Of a DNA stretch of 29,716 nucleotides, positions 6,160 through 15,773 are shown one piece after another; the first letter of the stretch is position 1; each line of letters starts with the position of its first letter. Below the pieces are notes generated by a model that saw only the letters and a program-made list of their open reading frames with translations, ran no database searches and was not told the DNA's origin. The stretch covers positions 1 to 29,716 of the forward strand of contig JAEDMN010000007.1 of NCBI GenBank assembly GCA_016302985.1, given 5' to 3'. Position numbers and translations under genes: made by a program. Origin of the DNA: Kiritimatiellia bacterium (GTDB lineage: Bacteria; Verrucomicrobiota; Kiritimatiellia; RFP12; UBA1067).

Positions 6160-8474
6160 AGACGACGCTCCTCGCCGTCGCGGCGACAACCCTGGCTCTC
6201 GTCGCCGTCGCCGACGAGGAGTCGCCCGCGGATCTCGCCACGCCCCTGATGGGCACGGACAACGCGCGCGAACTCTCCGCGGGCAACCTCTACCCCGCGA
6301 TCGGCCGCCCCTGGGGCATGAACTACTGGACGCCCCAGACCGGCAGGATGGGGGACGGCTGGACCTACAACTACCCGGACCGCAAGATCCGCGGCATCCG
6401 CCAGACGCACCAGCCCAGCCCCTGGATCGGCGACTGGGGCCAGTTCGCGGTCCTGCCGGTCACCGGCAAGCCCGTCTTCCGCGAGGACGACCGCGCGAGC
6501 TGGTTCTCCCACAAGACCGAGGACGCCCGTCCGTACAGCTATCGCGTCTATCTCGCGGACCACGACACGACCGTCGAGGTCGCCCCGACCGAACGCGCCG
6601 CCGTCGTGCGCGCAACCTACCCCGAGACCGACTCCGCGCAGTTCGTCGTGGACGCTTTCGACACGGGGTCCTGGATCCGCGTCGAGCCGGCCCGCCGCCG
6701 CGTCGTCGGCTGGAGCACGAAGACGAACGTGCGCGGCAACGAGAAGGACGACCCGCCGCGGAAGCTCCGCACCTGGTTCGTGGTCGAGTTCGACCACGCG
6801 TTCGCGGACGCGCAGGTGTGGGCGGACAGGGGCTTCCTGCCCGGCGTCCTCGAAAAGGAATGCGGCCACGCGGGCGCGCTGGTCCGCTTCGCGCCGACGA
6901 AGCGCGGCGAGCAGGTGACGGCGCGCATCGCCTCCAGCCTGGTCGACCTCGCGCAGGCCGAGCGCAACCTCGCGGAACTCGGGTCCGACGACTTCGACGC
7001 GGTCGCGGCGAAGGGCCGCGCCGCCTGGAACGAGGCGCTCGGCCGCATCCGCGTCGAGGGCGGCAGCGAGGAGCACCGCCGCACGTTCTACACCTGCCTC
7101 TACCGCGCGCAGCTGTTCCCGATGCGCCTGCACGAGTTCGGCGCGGACGGACAGCCGGTCCACCGCAGCCCGTCGACGGGCGAGGTGCGCCCGGGCGTCT
7201 ACTTCGCGGGCACGGGCTTCTGGGACACCTTCCGCGGACTCTTCCCGCTGCTGAACTTCCTGCGCCCCGACATGAACGCCCGGATGACGAAGGGGCTCGA
7301 GGCGTGCTGGGACGAGATGGGCTGGCTGCCCGAGTGGTCGAGCCCGGGTCTCCGCCACTGCATGATCGGCAACAACTCCGCGAGCGTCGTCGCCGACGCC
7401 TGGCTCTCGGGCGCGGCGAAGGACTGCGACATCGCGAAGCTCCACGCCGCCCTGCTCCATGGCGCGAACGCGGTGAAGAAGGAGAACGCCCACGTCGGCC
7501 GCCTGGGCTTCGAGCTCTACAACGAACTCGGCTACGTGCCGCGCGACGCCGGCATCCGCGAGAGCGCCGCGCGCACGCTCGAGTACGCCTACGACGACTG
7601 GTGCATCGCGCGCCTCGCGCAGGCGCTCGGCCGTCCGCCGGAGGAGGTCGCCCTCTACGAGAAGCGCAGCGGCAACTGGCGCAACGTCTTCTCGCCCGCG
7701 CACCGCCTCGCGTGCGGCCGCAACCGGGACGGCTCCTTCGACCCCGCGTTCGACAAGTTCAGGTGGGGCTATGACTTCACGGAGGGCAATCCGCTGCACT
7801 ACACCTGGAGCGTCTTCCACGACGTCGCCGGGCTGATGGAGGCGATGGGTGGACGCGCCGCGTTCAACGCGCAGCTCGACGCCGTCTTCTCCCTGCCGCC
7901 CGTCTTCGACGGCTCGGCGTACGGCGGCTGCACCCACGAGATCCGCGAGATGCAGGTCATGGGCTTCGGCCAGTACGCGCACGGCAACCAGCCCATCCAG
8001 CACGCCATCTACCTCTACGACTGGAGCGGCGAGCCGTGGAAGACGCAGTACTGGGTGCGCGAGGCCTGCAACCGCCTCTACCGCCCGTGGCCGGACGGCT
8101 ACTGCGGCGACGAGGACAACGGGCAGACTTCCGCGTGGCTCGTCTGGTCCGCGCTCGGCTTCTACCCCGTCTGCCCCGGCTCGGGCGAATACGCCCTCGG
8201 CGCGCCGCGCTTCCCGAAGACGACGGTCACGTTCGCCGACGGCGCGCAGCTCGAGATCGCGGCCCCCGGCGTCTCCGACGCGAACCGCTACGTGAAGCGC
8301 CTCCTCTTCAACGGCGCCGAGCACGGGAAGAACTTCCTGCGCCTCGCGGACCTGCGCAGGGGCGGCCGCCTCGCCTTCGAGATGGCCGCCGAGCCCAACA
8401 CGTCCCGCGGCACCGCGCCCGACGCGGCGCCCTATTCCTTCAGCACCCATTCCCGCAGCACGGAGAAGAAGTGA
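6156..8474 (+). CDS. Secreted glycoside hydrolase family 92 alpha-mannosidase
   Basis: The 772-residue product begins with a Sec-type signal peptide (MKTTLLAVAATTLALVAVA) and belongs to GH92, calcium-dependent exo-alpha-mannosidases that trim N-glycans and mannans. Typical GH92 blocks are visible: GTGFWDTFRGLFPLLNF from about residue 350, DFTEGNPLHYTW with the likely acid E543, HGNQPIQHAIYLY from about 608, and CGDEDNGQTSAWLVWSALG near 651-668 with the candidate base Asp at 652 or 654. The usual HGNEPxHH motif reads HGNQPIQH here, a Glu-to-Gln and His-to-Gln change that may alter specificity. The start is the ATG overlapping the dnaJ stop. The product is exported, and the linkage (alpha-1,2 or other) cannot be read from the sequence. 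rsmE starts 1 bp after its stop. Confidence 0.9.
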   Translation: MKTTLLAVAATTLALVAVADEESPADLATPLMGTDNARELSAGNLYPAIGRPWGMNYWTPQTGRMGDGWTYNYPDRKIRGIRQTHQPSPWIGDWGQFAVLPVTGKPVFREDDRASWFSHKTEDARPYSYRVYLADHDTTVEVAPTERAAVVRATYPETDSAQFVVDAFDTGSWIRVEPARRRVVGWSTKTNVRGNEKDDPPRKLRTWFVVEFDHAFADAQVWADRGFLPGVLEKECGHAGALVRFAPTKRGEQVTARIASSLVDLAQAERNLAELGSDDFDAVAAKGRAAWNEALGRIRVEGGSEEHRRTFYTCLYRAQLFPMRLHEFGADGQPVHRSPSTGEVRPGVYFAGTGFWDTFRGLFPLLNFLRPDMNARMTKGLEACWDEMGWLPEWSSPGLRHCMIGNNSASVVADAWLSGAAKDCDIAKLHAALLHGANAVKKENAHVGRLGFELYNELGYVPRDAGIRESAARTLEYAYDDWCIARLAQALGRPPEEVALYEKRSGNWRNVFSPAHRLACGRNRDGSFDPAFDKFRWGYDFTEGNPLHYTWSVFHDVAGLMEAMGGRAAFNAQLDAVFSLPPVFDGSAYGGCTHEIREMQVMGFGQYAHGNQPIQHAIYLYDWSGEPWKTQYWVREACNRLYRPWPDGYCGDEDNGQTSAWLVWSALGFYPVCPGSGEYALGAPRFPKTTVTFADGAQLEIAAPGVSDANRYVKRLLFNGAEHGKNFLRLADLRRGGRLAFEMAAEPNTSRGTAPDAAPYSFSTHSRSTEKK

Positions 8475-8475
8475 C

Positions 8476-9210
8476 ATGCACCGGCTCCTCGTTCCCTCCG
8501 AATCGCTCGCGCAGGACCTTGCGGTCCTGCCGCAGGACGCAGTTCGCCACCTGAAGGTGCTGCGTCCGAAGCCCGGCGAGGAGATCGAGCTCTTCGACGG
8601 GCGGGGCCGCACCCGCCGCTACGCCTGGTCGCCGGCCGGCCTCCGCGCCTGCGGCGAACGCGCGACGCATCCCGCCCCGTCCTCTCAGCTGACGCTCTTC
8701 GCCTGCGTGACGAAGGGGTCGCGCTGGGACTGGACGATCGAGAAGGCCGTCGAACTCGGCGTCTCGCGCATCGTGCCCGTGATCTCCGACCGCTGCATCG
8801 TGCGCCTCGCGGCGGACGAGCGCGAGGCGAAGGCGGAGCGCTGGCGCCGCATCGCGGAGGACGCGGCGCGCCAGAGCGACGCCGTGTGGCTGCCCGAGGT
8901 GCTTGCCCCGGTCGACTTCCCGCGCGCCCTCGAGCTGGTGAAGGGGACGGACCGCGTCTTCGTCGGCGCGCTCACGAATCCGCCGCCGCCCCCGCTGCTG
9001 GAGGCCGTCGCCCAATCTCACGCGCGGACGCGCGAACACGCGGACAACTGCTCCCTCGGCCTCTTCGTGGGTCCCGAGGGCGACTTCACGCCGGAGGAGC
9101 TCGCGTCGCTGCTGGCGATCGCGACGCCGGCCTCGTTCGGCCCCACGATCCTGCGCGCCGAGACGGCGGCGATCTTCGGGCTTTCGGTTCTCGCCGCGAC
9201 GCGGCACTGA
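8476..9210 (+). CDS. rsmE: 16S rRNA (uracil-1498-N3)-methyltransferase RsmE
   Basis: This 244-residue SPOUT-class enzyme methylates N3 of U1498 in 16S rRNA using S-adenosylmethionine. It has an N-terminal PUA-like RNA-binding region (HRLLVPSES...RHLKVLRPKPGEEIELFDGRG). The trefoil-knot catalytic part carries the family motifs KAVELGV, GPEGDF (199-204) and LRAETA (226-231). The length is normal. The gene starts 1 bp after the mannosidase stop. In many bacteria rsmE follows dnaJ-prmA, so its position here keeps part of an ancestral dnaK-operon order with the mannosidase inserted and prmA missing. Confidence 0.95.
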   Translation: MHRLLVPSESLAQDLAVLPQDAVRHLKVLRPKPGEEIELFDGRGRTRRYAWSPAGLRACGERATHPAPSSQLTLFACVTKGSRWDWTIEKAVELGVSRIVPVISDRCIVRLAADEREAKAERWRRIAEDAARQSDAVWLPEVLAPVDFPRALELVKGTDRVFVGALTNPPPPPLLEAVAQSHARTREHADNCSLGLFVGPEGDFTPEELASLLAIATPASFGPTILRAETAAIFGLSVLAATRH

Positions 9211-9238
9211 TTTCATGGTACAAATGGGAGGTGTGCTA

Positions 9239-12200
9239 ATGAAGAACACGACCTGGTTGCTGGCCGCCGCGTGCGCGCTGGCGGCGTCCGCGGAGACGCT
9301 GACGTGGAACGGTGGAGACGGCGGCGCGTGGGACGCGACGACGGCGAACTGGACGACGGCGGGCGGCGCGGCCACCGCCTGGGTCGACGGTTCGGACATC
9401 GTGGTGCCCGCGGGGCAGACGGTGAACGCGACGGACGTGTTCCGCGTGTCGGGCGCGACGCTCGGCGCGGGGGCGGGCATCGGCGGATCCGGCGCGCTGC
9501 TGCTGGACGGCCCGATCGACGTCGCCTCCGGTGCGGCGAACCTCTCCGTTCCCGCGTGGACCGGCGGCGCGTGCGCGAAGACGGGCGCGGGCGACCTCGC
9601 GGCGAACCAGCTCGCGGGCTTGATGACGGTCTCCGGCGGACGCCTCCTGACGGGCGGCTTCCACGGAGCGCGCGCCGCGGCGGTCGAGGCCGGCGGCACG
9701 CATGTCCGGCTGGCGTCCGACGCGGCGGCGGCGAACCTGGTCGCGAACGGCTCCTTCGAGGAGTCCGCGACGGCGATGGCCGCGAGCGGCTACATGTACG
9801 TGAAGGGCGGCCAGATGCCGACGTCGTGGGACAACCCGTCGTCGGACCTCTTCGTGCGCATCAACGCGACGGGCGGCTCGCCCTGGAACGGCTCGGCGAA
9901 GATCCTCGACGGGACCTACATGGTTGGCTTCCAGCGGTCCGGCACGGCGTCCCAGACGGTGTCGGTGCCGTCCGACGGATTCTACGAGCTGACCTACCTG
10001 ACCTGCAAGCGCTCGTCCTCCTCGCACCAGCGCGACCACTTCCTCGAGGTGACGGTGGACGGCGTCCGCCGCTTCTCCCAGCTGAGCCTGTGGCTGCTCG
10101 CCAATCCCGTCCGCATGTCCACGGGCCCGATCTGGCTCGCGGCCGGCACGCATGTGGTCGGCTTCAGGGGCGAGGAGCGCTGGCTGGACGCGACGACGTT
10201 CGTCGACGACGTCCAGCTGCGCGCGTGCGCCCCGGCGTCCGCGTCCGCGCTTCCCAACGAGACCGTGCTGGCGGACGGCGCCGCCGCGGCGCCCGCCCTG
10301 GCCCCGGCCAACTACATCTCCTATCTCACGAAGACGGGCGACGGCGTCTGCACGGTCGCCGACCCGGTGACGATCCCCGGCAGCAACTGCGTCATCTCGG
10401 CGAACGGCCGCCTCGCCTTCACGGGCAAGGTGACCGGCGCGACCATGCCGAACCTGATCGCGCGCGGTCCGGGCGTGGTGGCGTTCACGGGCGGCCTCCA
10501 GACCCTCGCGCCCGTGCTGGAGGCGGGCACGCTGGAGATCGCGGGCGCGTCGAACTTCGGCCTGCAGATCTGCACGCGCGCCGGCGTGCCGGCGACGTTC
10601 GTGATGGACACGGCGGTGGACGCCGCGAACGCGGAGATGAGCGTGCTCGGCACGGGGCCGGCCACGATCCGCACCACGGGCGGCGCGCACACGTTCTCGG
10701 TCGGCACGGGGAACAGCAAGGCGGTCGCGCTGTCCGTGCCGCAGCTGACGTTCGACGTCGGCGCGGGCGACCTCGTGCAGCTGCCGTACCTCTACCAGGT
10801 CTACATGAACAACGTGGCGTACGCGACGGACGTCGTGAAGGACGGTCCCGGCCGCCTGCACCTCCAGGCCGGCACGCCGGTCAACGTCAATGGCTGGGGC
10901 CTCGCCGGACAGGTCGTGCTGCGGAACGGCACGCTCGAGCTCGGCGCGGACGACCTCAAGGAGCACACCGTTCACCCGCTCACGGGCGCGACGCACCTCT
11001 ATTCCCCCCTGCTGGGTTCCCTCGAGAAGCCGCTGCAGGTCGGCGACGCCGGGACGCCCGCGGACGCGGCGCTCGTCGTGAAGCCCCGCAAGGCGGACTT
11101 CGCCTCAACGCGCGCGGTGAACGTCGGCGCGCAGGGCGCCTCCGCCGTGTTCGACGCGTCCGCGCTGGACGGCTCCGCGCTCTTCGGCGACGTCATGCTC
11201 GGCCGCGCCGAGACCCTGGCGAAGGGCCCCGCGACGGACGCGCTCATGTTCGGCGCGCTGACGCGCGCGGCCGGCTGCGCGGAGACGGCGACGGTCGTTG
11301 CGACGGGTTCGGTGCTGGTCGACGGCTGTTCGGACGCGGGCGTCGCGATCGCCTCGTCCGGCACGCTCGGCTTCGCGCGCACGGCCGTCACGCCGGTGTC
11401 CCTGGGCGCGCTGGACCTCTCCGGCGCGTATGCGCTGAGCTTCGTGAACGGCGCGAGCCCGGTGGTCCACGCCGGCGCGCTGCGCCTCGGCGCGACGCGC
11501 GTCGCGCTCGTCGACCGCCTCTCGGGCGGCGTGGCGTCGGTCGTCGGCACGCGCGCGCTCTTCACCTACGACACGCTCGAGGGCGACCCCGCGCAGCTGC
11601 TGACGATGGATCCGGACTCGTGCATGGCCGGCTACACCTACGCGTTCTCCCACGACGCCGCGGCGAAGACGGTCAGCCTGACGGTCCGCGCGGCGGCGGA
11701 CAGCCCGAACTACACGTGGATGTCGCCCGGTGACGCGTCCTGGTCCGCGGGCTCCTCCTGGGACCGCGGCGCGGCGCCGGACGGCGCGGACGTCTTCGCG
11801 GTCTTCGGCTCGGTCCCGACGGCGCCGACGACGGTGACGCTCGACGGCGCGGTGACGCTCGGCGGTCTCACGTTCGCGAACATGCAGGGCTACACGCTCG
11901 CGGGCGGCTCGCTCGCGCTGGCGCCGCAGGACGGGGCGCGTCCCGTCATCCGCGTCGACTACGGCACGCACGTGGTCGCGAGCGACGTCGGCACGACGGA
12001 CGGCGGCGCAATCGTGGTCGAGGCGGCCGCGGGCGCGAAGGTCGTCTTCGACGGCGCGGTGAACGCGCCGCTGGACGTGCGGTCGGGCGCGGTCGGGTTC
12101 GGCGCGCACGCGCGGGTCAACGCGTCCGTGACGGTGGTGCCGGACGCCGAGACGGCGGTCGACGGCGACGTGACGGTGTCCGGCGCGACGACGCTGGCCG

Positions 12201-15200
12201 GTACGCTCACGGGTTCGGGACGTCTGACGAAGACGGGCGCGGGCGACCTGTCGCTGCCCGCGTCGCCCGGCGCGACGCGTCCGTTCTCCGGCACGCTCGC
12301 GGTCGAGCGGGGTGCGCTGAACCTCGGCGCCCCGGCGCTTGACAAGGCGACGGTCGAACTCGGCGCGGAGGCGCAGATGACGGTCGATCCGGGCACGCAC
12401 GGCCTGACGGGCACGTTCCGCAGGGCGGGCGCGAGCTGGACGGCCGGCATGCAGCCCTTCTGCGCGTGGGCCCTGTCGTTGGGCACGTTCGAGACCAACT
12501 TCAAGAATCTGGAGCTGATCACGGAGGAGTTCTTCGGCACGGACAAGTCGGACGTCTTCCACGTCCTGGACGCGGACAAGCCCGCGCCCACGCTGCCGGA
12601 AGCCTGCCGGCAGGGCGGCACGAACCCGGACTACTGGGTGGCGTCCTGGGAGGGCTTCCTCACGGTGCCGGCGAGCGGCGTCTACGAGTTCTCCTGCAAG
12701 CCGGACGACGCGATGCTCCTCGCGATCGACCGCCGCAGCGTGATGCAGTCCACGAACTGCATGGCCGTCGCGTGCAGCGTCTACCTCGAGAAGGGCCCGC
12801 ACGCCGTGTACATCGGCCTCGTCGAGATCTCCGGCAACGCGGGGCTGCCGCTCAACGTGAAGCGTCCCGGCTCGTCGACGGTCGAGGGCCTGCCGGTCGC
12901 ATGGCTGTCGCCGACCGTCGCCGCGAAGCGGACGGTCGGCACGGGCGCGCTCGCGCCGGCGGACGGCACGGTCCTCTCGGTGCGCCAGGGTGCGGGCGTC
13001 AACACGGCGTTCACGGGGCCGCTGGCGGGCGCGGGCACGGGCGCGGTCGCGCTGCAGACGCAGACGGACGGCAGCAGCGGCCTGTTCGAGTTCTCGGACT
13101 GGATGGGCGGCATCCCCTACCTCCGCCAGGGCGAGCTCGCGCTTGTGGCGCCGGGGCGGACGCTCGACGCGGTGGGGTCCGACTACAGCAGCGGCACGTT
13201 CAGCCTGATCGGCGCGGCGGGCGTGAAGTCCCTGTCGGGCCACTCCACCACATCGCTCGGCGCGCACCTGTGGGCGCACGCGATCACGTCGGACGACACC
13301 TGCGGCATCTCGCCGGACAAGACGTACACGCACCTCGTCAGCTTCCCGCTCTCGGGCGACACGAACCCGCGTCCCGTCGTCAACGGCGTCGCGTTCGACG
13401 GCCGGGGCGCGTTCGACGGCGCGGGGCCCGACACGGCGCTGAAGGGCACGACCGGCTTCACGGGCTTCAAGTCGCTCTTCAACTCCTTCACCTACGGCTC
13501 GAAGGACTACTCCTTCACGCTGAAGGGCCTCGAGCCGGGCAGGGTCTACGACTACCGCTTCTACTGGATGACCTACGGCGTGGGCGGATCTGGCGACGGC
13601 ACGCGCACCGGCACGTTCACGTTCAGCGGACAGGACGCCGACAGGAACCCCTGCACATGGCAGACGTATTCGACGGACCTCGAGAAGACCTTCGGCTCGA
13701 CGCCGAATGGGTCCTTCGCGATTCTCGGCTGCCGCTACGTGGCGGGTCCGGACGGGACGATGACCGTGCGGGTTCAGAGCCGGAACGGCCACGACACGGT
13801 CCACTGCTACGCCTTCTCGAACGAGCTGATGAGCCCCGGCACCTCGGCCGGCGACCGGATGACGATTGCGCCGGACGCGGGGACGCGCGCCACGCTGCGC
13901 GCCCAGCTGAACGGCACGGCGGACGTGACGGTCGGCGGCGCGGGCGAACAGCGCCTCGCGGGCCTCGTGAAGATGACGAAGCCGCTGAAGGTCGAGGGCC
14001 ACCTCACGCTCGAGACGGGCGCGGACGTGCAGAGCGGCGTGGCGCTCGCGGGCGGCACGCTCGAGATGCGCGGCGGGTCGAAGCTCTCCGGCCTCTCGGG
14101 CACGGGCACGCTCGACTTCCGCTGGGGCGATCCGCGGCCGTACGGCGACCTGTGCGCGGATGGCAACTACAACGATCCGCCCGCCTTCCGCGTGGTGAAC
14201 TTCACCGGGGACGACGACAGCGGCATCACGCCGTCCAAGAACTACCTCCTCGCGCTGAACTACCGGTCGGCCGCGTCGCAGACGACGTTCAACTACGTGA
14301 ACGAGGTGCCGTTCAAGCAGGTGTCGCCGGGCAAGCAGACGCCGACGTCCGGCGAGATGTACGACTACGTCGACTTCCGCGCGCGCGTCGGCGCGTCGCT
14401 CGTGGGCGTGCCGTGGACGACCCACGCTGGCTCCAACGGACAGAACATCGGCCTGCCCGCGACGGAGGGCCTCTACAACATCCTCTACGCGATGGCCTAC
14501 GCGAACGGCCAGTCGAACGTCGACCTGCCGATCAAGCTGACGGGCCTGACCGCCGGGACCACCTACGAACTGCGCTTCTGGGAACGCACGTGGGAAATGG
14601 GCACCGTCGGCAAGCGGAGGGTCCGCTTCACGTTCACGCCGGACGGCGGCGTCGCGGAGAGCCACGACGTCGACATCGACGGCGTCGGCCTGGACGGCCC
14701 CTACTACATCGCCTTCCGCTTCACGGCGACGTCGGGGAGCTACCAGGTGACGAGCCGTTCGCTCGCGAGCGACACGTGGCACCTCTACGGCGCCACGGTC
14801 GAGGAGGTCTCGGTCACCGACTACGGCCGCCGGTTCCTCAAGTTCGCGGACGACACCGTCTTCGACGGGCCGGTCACGGGCTGCGGCTACGTGGAGAAGG
14901 ACGGCGCCGGCGTGCTGAAGCTGACGGGCGCGGACGTCGCCCCGACGGGCTTCTGGCACATCCACGAGGGCGGCGTGCTACTCGGGTCCGCAGCCGCCAC
15001 GTTCGGCGAGGTGGCGGTCTCCGCGCGCGGCACCTTCGGCGGCCGCGGGCGCGTGGCGGGCCGGGTCGGCGTCGCGGCGGGCGGCACGCTCGTCCTCGGC
15101 GACGCGGAGGCGGGCGGCACGCTGACGGTCGCCGGCCGGCTCGCGCTCGGCGAGGGCGTGAACGTGGTCGTGAACGGGACCGGCGGCTGCGTGGCGGAAG

Positions 15201-15430
15201 GCGAGGTCGTGCTGCCGAAGGCGCTGAACGTGAAGCCGTCCGCGCGCCTCAAGCGCCGCACGGCGCTCTTCGCGTCCGCGACGGCGCTGACCGATCTCGA
15301 CGTCTCGGGCTGGACCGTCTTCCGCGAGGACGGTGCGACCGTCGACGTGGCCGCGCAGATCAAGCTCGCCGACGACGGAAAGACCGTCTGGGCCCTGCCG
15401 AACTCCGGCACGACGGTCTTCATCCGCTAG
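9239..15430 (+). CDS. Giant secreted autotransporter-associated beta-strand repeat protein with PA14 and carbohydrate-binding-like domains
   Basis: The product is 2063 residues. GGGAGGTG just upstream fixes the ATG at 9239, giving a clear signal peptide (MKNTTWLLAAACALAASA). A TWNGG-(x)-W-(x)-NW opening is typical of PATR-type proteins, and a second one (YTWMSPGDASWSAGSSW) starts near residue 825. A domain at about 167-331 begins LVANGSFEES and ends FVDDVQLR, like carbohydrate-binding or DUF642-type jelly rolls. A PA14-like domain lies around 1070-1215 (DYWVASWEGFLTVPASGVYEF). Two related domains lie near 1348-1531 and 1652-1861. Beta-strand repeats (LTKTGAGDLSL, VEKDGAGVLKLTG) fill the rest. 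There is no C-terminal beta-barrel, PEP-CTERM or LPxTG. It is probably surface or extracellular and may bind glycans, which would suit the GH92 upstream. Substrate and anchoring are unknown. Confidence 0.85.
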   Translation: MKNTTWLLAAACALAASAETLTWNGGDGGAWDATTANWTTAGGAATAWVDGSDIVVPAGQTVNATDVFRVSGATLGAGAGIGGSGALLLDGPIDVASGAANLSVPAWTGGACAKTGAGDLAANQLAGLMTVSGGRLLTGGFHGARAAAVEAGGTHVRLASDAAAANLVANGSFEESATAMAASGYMYVKGGQMPTSWDNPSSDLFVRINATGGSPWNGSAKILDGTYMVGFQRSGTASQTVSVPSDGFYELTYLTCKRSSSSHQRDHFLEVTVDGVRRFSQLSLWLLANPVRMSTGPIWLAAGTHVVGFRGEERWLDATTFVDDVQLRACAPASASALPNETVLADGAAAAPALAPANYISYLTKTGDGVCTVADPVTIPGSNCVISANGRLAFTGKVTGATMPNLIARGPGVVAFTGGLQTLAPVLEAGTLEIAGASNFGLQICTRAGVPATFVMDTAVDAANAEMSVLGTGPATIRTTGGAHTFSVGTGNSKAVALSVPQLTFDVGAGDLVQLPYLYQVYMNNVAYATDVVKDGPGRLHLQAGTPVNVNGWGLAGQVVLRNGTLELGADDLKEHTVHPLTGATHLYSPLLGSLEKPLQVGDAGTPADAALVVKPRKADFASTRAVNVGAQGASAVFDASALDGSALFGDVMLGRAETLAKGPATDALMFGALTRAAGCAETATVVATGSVLVDGCSDAGVAIASSGTLGFARTAVTPVSLGALDLSGAYALSFVNGASPVVHAGALRLGATRVALVDRLSGGVASVVGTRALFTYDTLEGDPAQLLTMDPDSCMAGYTYAFSHDAAAKTVSLTVRAAADSPNYTWMSPGDASWSAGSSWDRGAAPDGADVFAVFGSVPTAPTTVTLDGAVTLGGLTFANMQGYTLAGGSLALAPQDGARPVIRVDYGTHVVASDVGTTDGGAIVVEAAAGAKVVFDGAVNAPLDVRSGAVGFGAHARVNASVTVVPDAETAVDGDVTVSGATTLAGTLTGSGRLTKTGAGDLSLPASPGATRPFSGTLAVERGALNLGAPALDKATVELGAEAQMTVDPGTHGLTGTFRRAGASWTAGMQPFCAWALSLGTFETNFKNLELITEEFFGTDKSDVFHVLDADKPAPTLPEACRQGGTNPDYWVASWEGFLTVPASGVYEFSCKPDDAMLLAIDRRSVMQSTNCMAVACSVYLEKGPHAVYIGLVEISGNAGLPLNVKRPGSSTVEGLPVAWLSPTVAAKRTVGTGALAPADGTVLSVRQGAGVNTAFTGPLAGAGTGAVALQTQTDGSSGLFEFSDWMGGIPYLRQGELALVAPGRTLDAVGSDYSSGTFSLIGAAGVKSLSGHSTTSLGAHLWAHAITSDDTCGISPDKTYTHLVSFPLSGDTNPRPVVNGVAFDGRGAFDGAGPDTALKGTTGFTGFKSLFNSFTYGSKDYSFTLKGLEPGRVYDYRFYWMTYGVGGSGDGTRTGTFTFSGQDADRNPCTWQTYSTDLEKTFGSTPNGSFAILGCRYVAGPDGTMTVRVQSRNGHDTVHCYAFSNELMSPGTSAGDRMTIAPDAGTRATLRAQLNGTADVTVGGAGEQRLAGLVKMTKPLKVEGHLTLETGADVQSGVALAGGTLEMRGGSKLSGLSGTGTLDFRWGDPRPYGDLCADGNYNDPPAFRVVNFTGDDDSGITPSKNYLLALNYRSAASQTTFNYVNEVPFKQVSPGKQTPTSGEMYDYVDFRARVGASLVGVPWTTHAGSNGQNIGLPATEGLYNILYAMAYANGQSNVDLPIKLTGLTAGTTYELRFWERTWEMGTVGKRRVRFTFTPDGGVAESHDVDIDGVGLDGPYYIAFRFTATSGSYQVTSRSLASDTWHLYGATVEEVSVTDYGRRFLKFADDTVFDGPVTGCGYVEKDGAGVLKLTGADVAPTGFWHIHEGGVLLGSAAATFGEVAVSARGTFGGRGRVAGRVGVAAGGTLVLGDAEAGGTLTVAGRLALGEGVNVVVNGTGGCVAEGEVVLPKALNVKPSARLKRRTALFASATALTDLDVSGWTVFREDGATVDVAAQIKLADDGKTVWALPNSGTTVFIR

Positions 15431-15444
15431 CGGAGCGTCCCGCG

Positions 15445-15480
15445 CGAAGCCCCTGCCTCCCGTGCGGGGCTTCGTTCCGT
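15445..15480 (+). terminator. Terminator hairpin after the giant repeat-protein gene
   Basis: CGAAGCCCC (15445-15453) and GGGGCTTCG (15466-15474) form a 9-bp stem with a 12-nt loop, starting 15 bp after the stop codon. It is followed by TTCCGT rather than a clean T-run. Confidence 0.6.
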
Positions 15481-15583
15481 GCCCCTTCGCCCGCGTTCGT
15501 CCCGCGCAGAGGCCTCTTCTTTTGCCCCCGTTCGACCCTCTTGTGCTTCGGCGCGGGGGCGAACGCGGTCGGCATTCCCGAAA

Positions 15584-15615
15584 CGAACCCCTCCCGCCCG
15601 GCCGGGAGGGGTTCG
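15584..15615. terminator. Second, stronger hairpin in the 15431-15773 gap
   Basis: A 13-bp perfect stem, CGAACCCCTCCCG (15584-15596) with its complement at 15603-15615, closes a 6-nt loop. The downstream stretch is pyrimidine-rich (CATTCACTTTGTCTT). It is likely a back-up terminator insulating the DUF1080 gene. Apart from the two hairpins and the promoter near 15735, I see nothing else in this 343-bp gap. Confidence 0.6.
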
Positions 15616-15731
15616 CATTCACTTTGTCTTCTCATCCAGTATGTATCATTTTAGGCTAATGGCATCGCCTTGTGTGATTTGGGAGTGAATGCCCGCGGAT
15701 TTCACGCATTTCAGAATCGAAGACGGGAATC

Positions 15732-15747
15732 TGATATACTGTACCCG
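15732..15747 (+). promoter_or_regulatory. Extended -10 promoter for the DUF1080 gene
   Basis: TGA-TATACT places TATACT at 15735-15740, an extended -10 element with no convincing -35. The predicted start near 15747 leaves a short leader containing AAGGAG (15763-15768) before the ATG at 15774. Confidence 0.55.
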
Positions 15748-15773
15748 AAACTTTCAACCCCCAAGGAGAATCC

